Assembly: GCA_013139225.1 (NCBI GenBank)
Contig: WTBG01000202.1
Span: forward strand, 1 to 6,311
DNA length: 6,311 nt
Origin: Deltaproteobacteria bacterium
Lineage (GTDB): Bacteria; Desulfobacterota; WTBG01
Direction of reading: 5' to 3'
Shown: positions 6,025 through 6,311 of the stretch, piece after piece
How the letters are laid out: every line of letters starts with the position of its first letter
Position numbering within the stretch: position 1 is the stretch's first letter
Made by a program: the position numbers and the translations under genes
The notes under the pieces: model-generated
Databases searched by the model: none
The model's input: the letters and a program-made list of their open reading frames with translations, nothing else
What the model was told of the DNA's origin: nothing

Positions 6025-6311
6025 TTATCTGACACCAAACTTCTCGTAAGAAACGAATTCAGACAGCTCTTTCCTTGAGGTTGCTTTCGCCTCTCCATCA
6101 GGATATCCCAGAGGGGTCATTTCAACTACCACAAACCCTTCTGGAACCTCAAGTATTTGTGATACCGCTTTGGCATCAAAGAATCCAACATGGACAGTCC
6201 CCAGTCCCTTTGAATGAGCAGCCAGAGTCAGGTTCTGCATGGCCAATGCAACGTCGAACATACACCAGTCATCCTTATCGGTTACTGCTTTTCCTTTAAA
6301 ATAACCAGCTT
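6025..6311 (-). CDS. Nitroreductase-family protein, N-terminus cut by window edge
   Basis: About 95 C-terminal residues are present. The frame stays open to the right edge, with the start outside the window; the internal Met at 6259-6261 is preceded by in-frame family-like sequence and is not the start. The visible blocks are typical of the FMN-dependent nitroreductase fold: a helix DVALAMQNLTLAAHSKGLGT, then VGFFDAKAV, LEVPEGF, the strand leading into PLGYPDGEA, and a tail ending KELSEFVSYEKFGVR. Members use NAD(P)H and FMN to reduce nitro compounds, quinones or flavins, and the substrate cannot be told from this fragment. It lies 48 bases upstream of tmk on the same strand. No functional link to tmk is known to me, so it may simply be a neighbour. 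Confidence 0.9.
   Translation of the reverse strand, partial: AGYFKGKAVTDKDDWCMFDVALAMQNLTLAAHSKGLGTVHVGFFDAKAVSQILEVPEGFVVVEMTPLGYPDGEAKATSRKELSEFVSYEKFGVR

Overview
The window carries seven protein genes, all on the minus strand, and reads as part of a bacterial housekeeping cluster. In transcription order (right to left) it holds the C-terminal part of a nitroreductase-family protein (cut by the right edge), thymidylate kinase (tmk), DNA polymerase III delta-prime subunit (holB), a PSP1/RicT (YaaT) protein, a short-form methionyl-tRNA synthetase (metG), phosphatidylglycerophosphate synthase (pgsA), and a DUF362 protein cut by the left edge. The tmk-holB-ricT-metG order is a familiar bacterial neighbourhood, known for example around the Bacillus subtilis tmk-holB-yaaT-metS region. 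Base composition is moderately AT-rich by eye. Nothing here fixes the phylum. The absence of the usual Bacillus insertions (yaaQ, yaaR, yabA) and the repeat-bearing gaps suggest a non-Firmicute bacterium, possibly Planctomycetota or another anaerobic Gram-negative lineage, but that is a guess.

The genes serve DNA precursor supply (tmk makes dTDP), replication (holB is a clamp-loader subunit), RNA processing or maturation (ricT), translation (metG) and membrane lipid synthesis (pgsA). ricT and metG are 13 bases apart and look co-transcribed. The other gaps are 48 to 188 bases, too long for a tight operon, and there is no convincing terminator in any of them. Two gene starts need comment. RicT should start at the ATG ending at 4072, which has a strong GGAGG, and not at an in-frame ATG 63 bases upstream. 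pgsA has no well-placed ribosome binding site but has a TATACT box five bases before its ATG.

The clearest structure not explained by genes is in the two gaps flanking holB. Both contain short degenerate tandem repeats of a 7-base unit (NATCYWG). The two arrays share an 18-base core with one mismatch, in the same register and orientation. The tmk-holB gap also holds a second array of a different 9-base unit (CGCWGAGNN, three copies). The holB-ricT gap adds an inverted copy of the heptamers, which could form a hairpin. I see no mobile element, CRISPR array, tRNA or rRNA. I found no convincing previously undescribed multi-gene system; the repeats are the main item for a second look.
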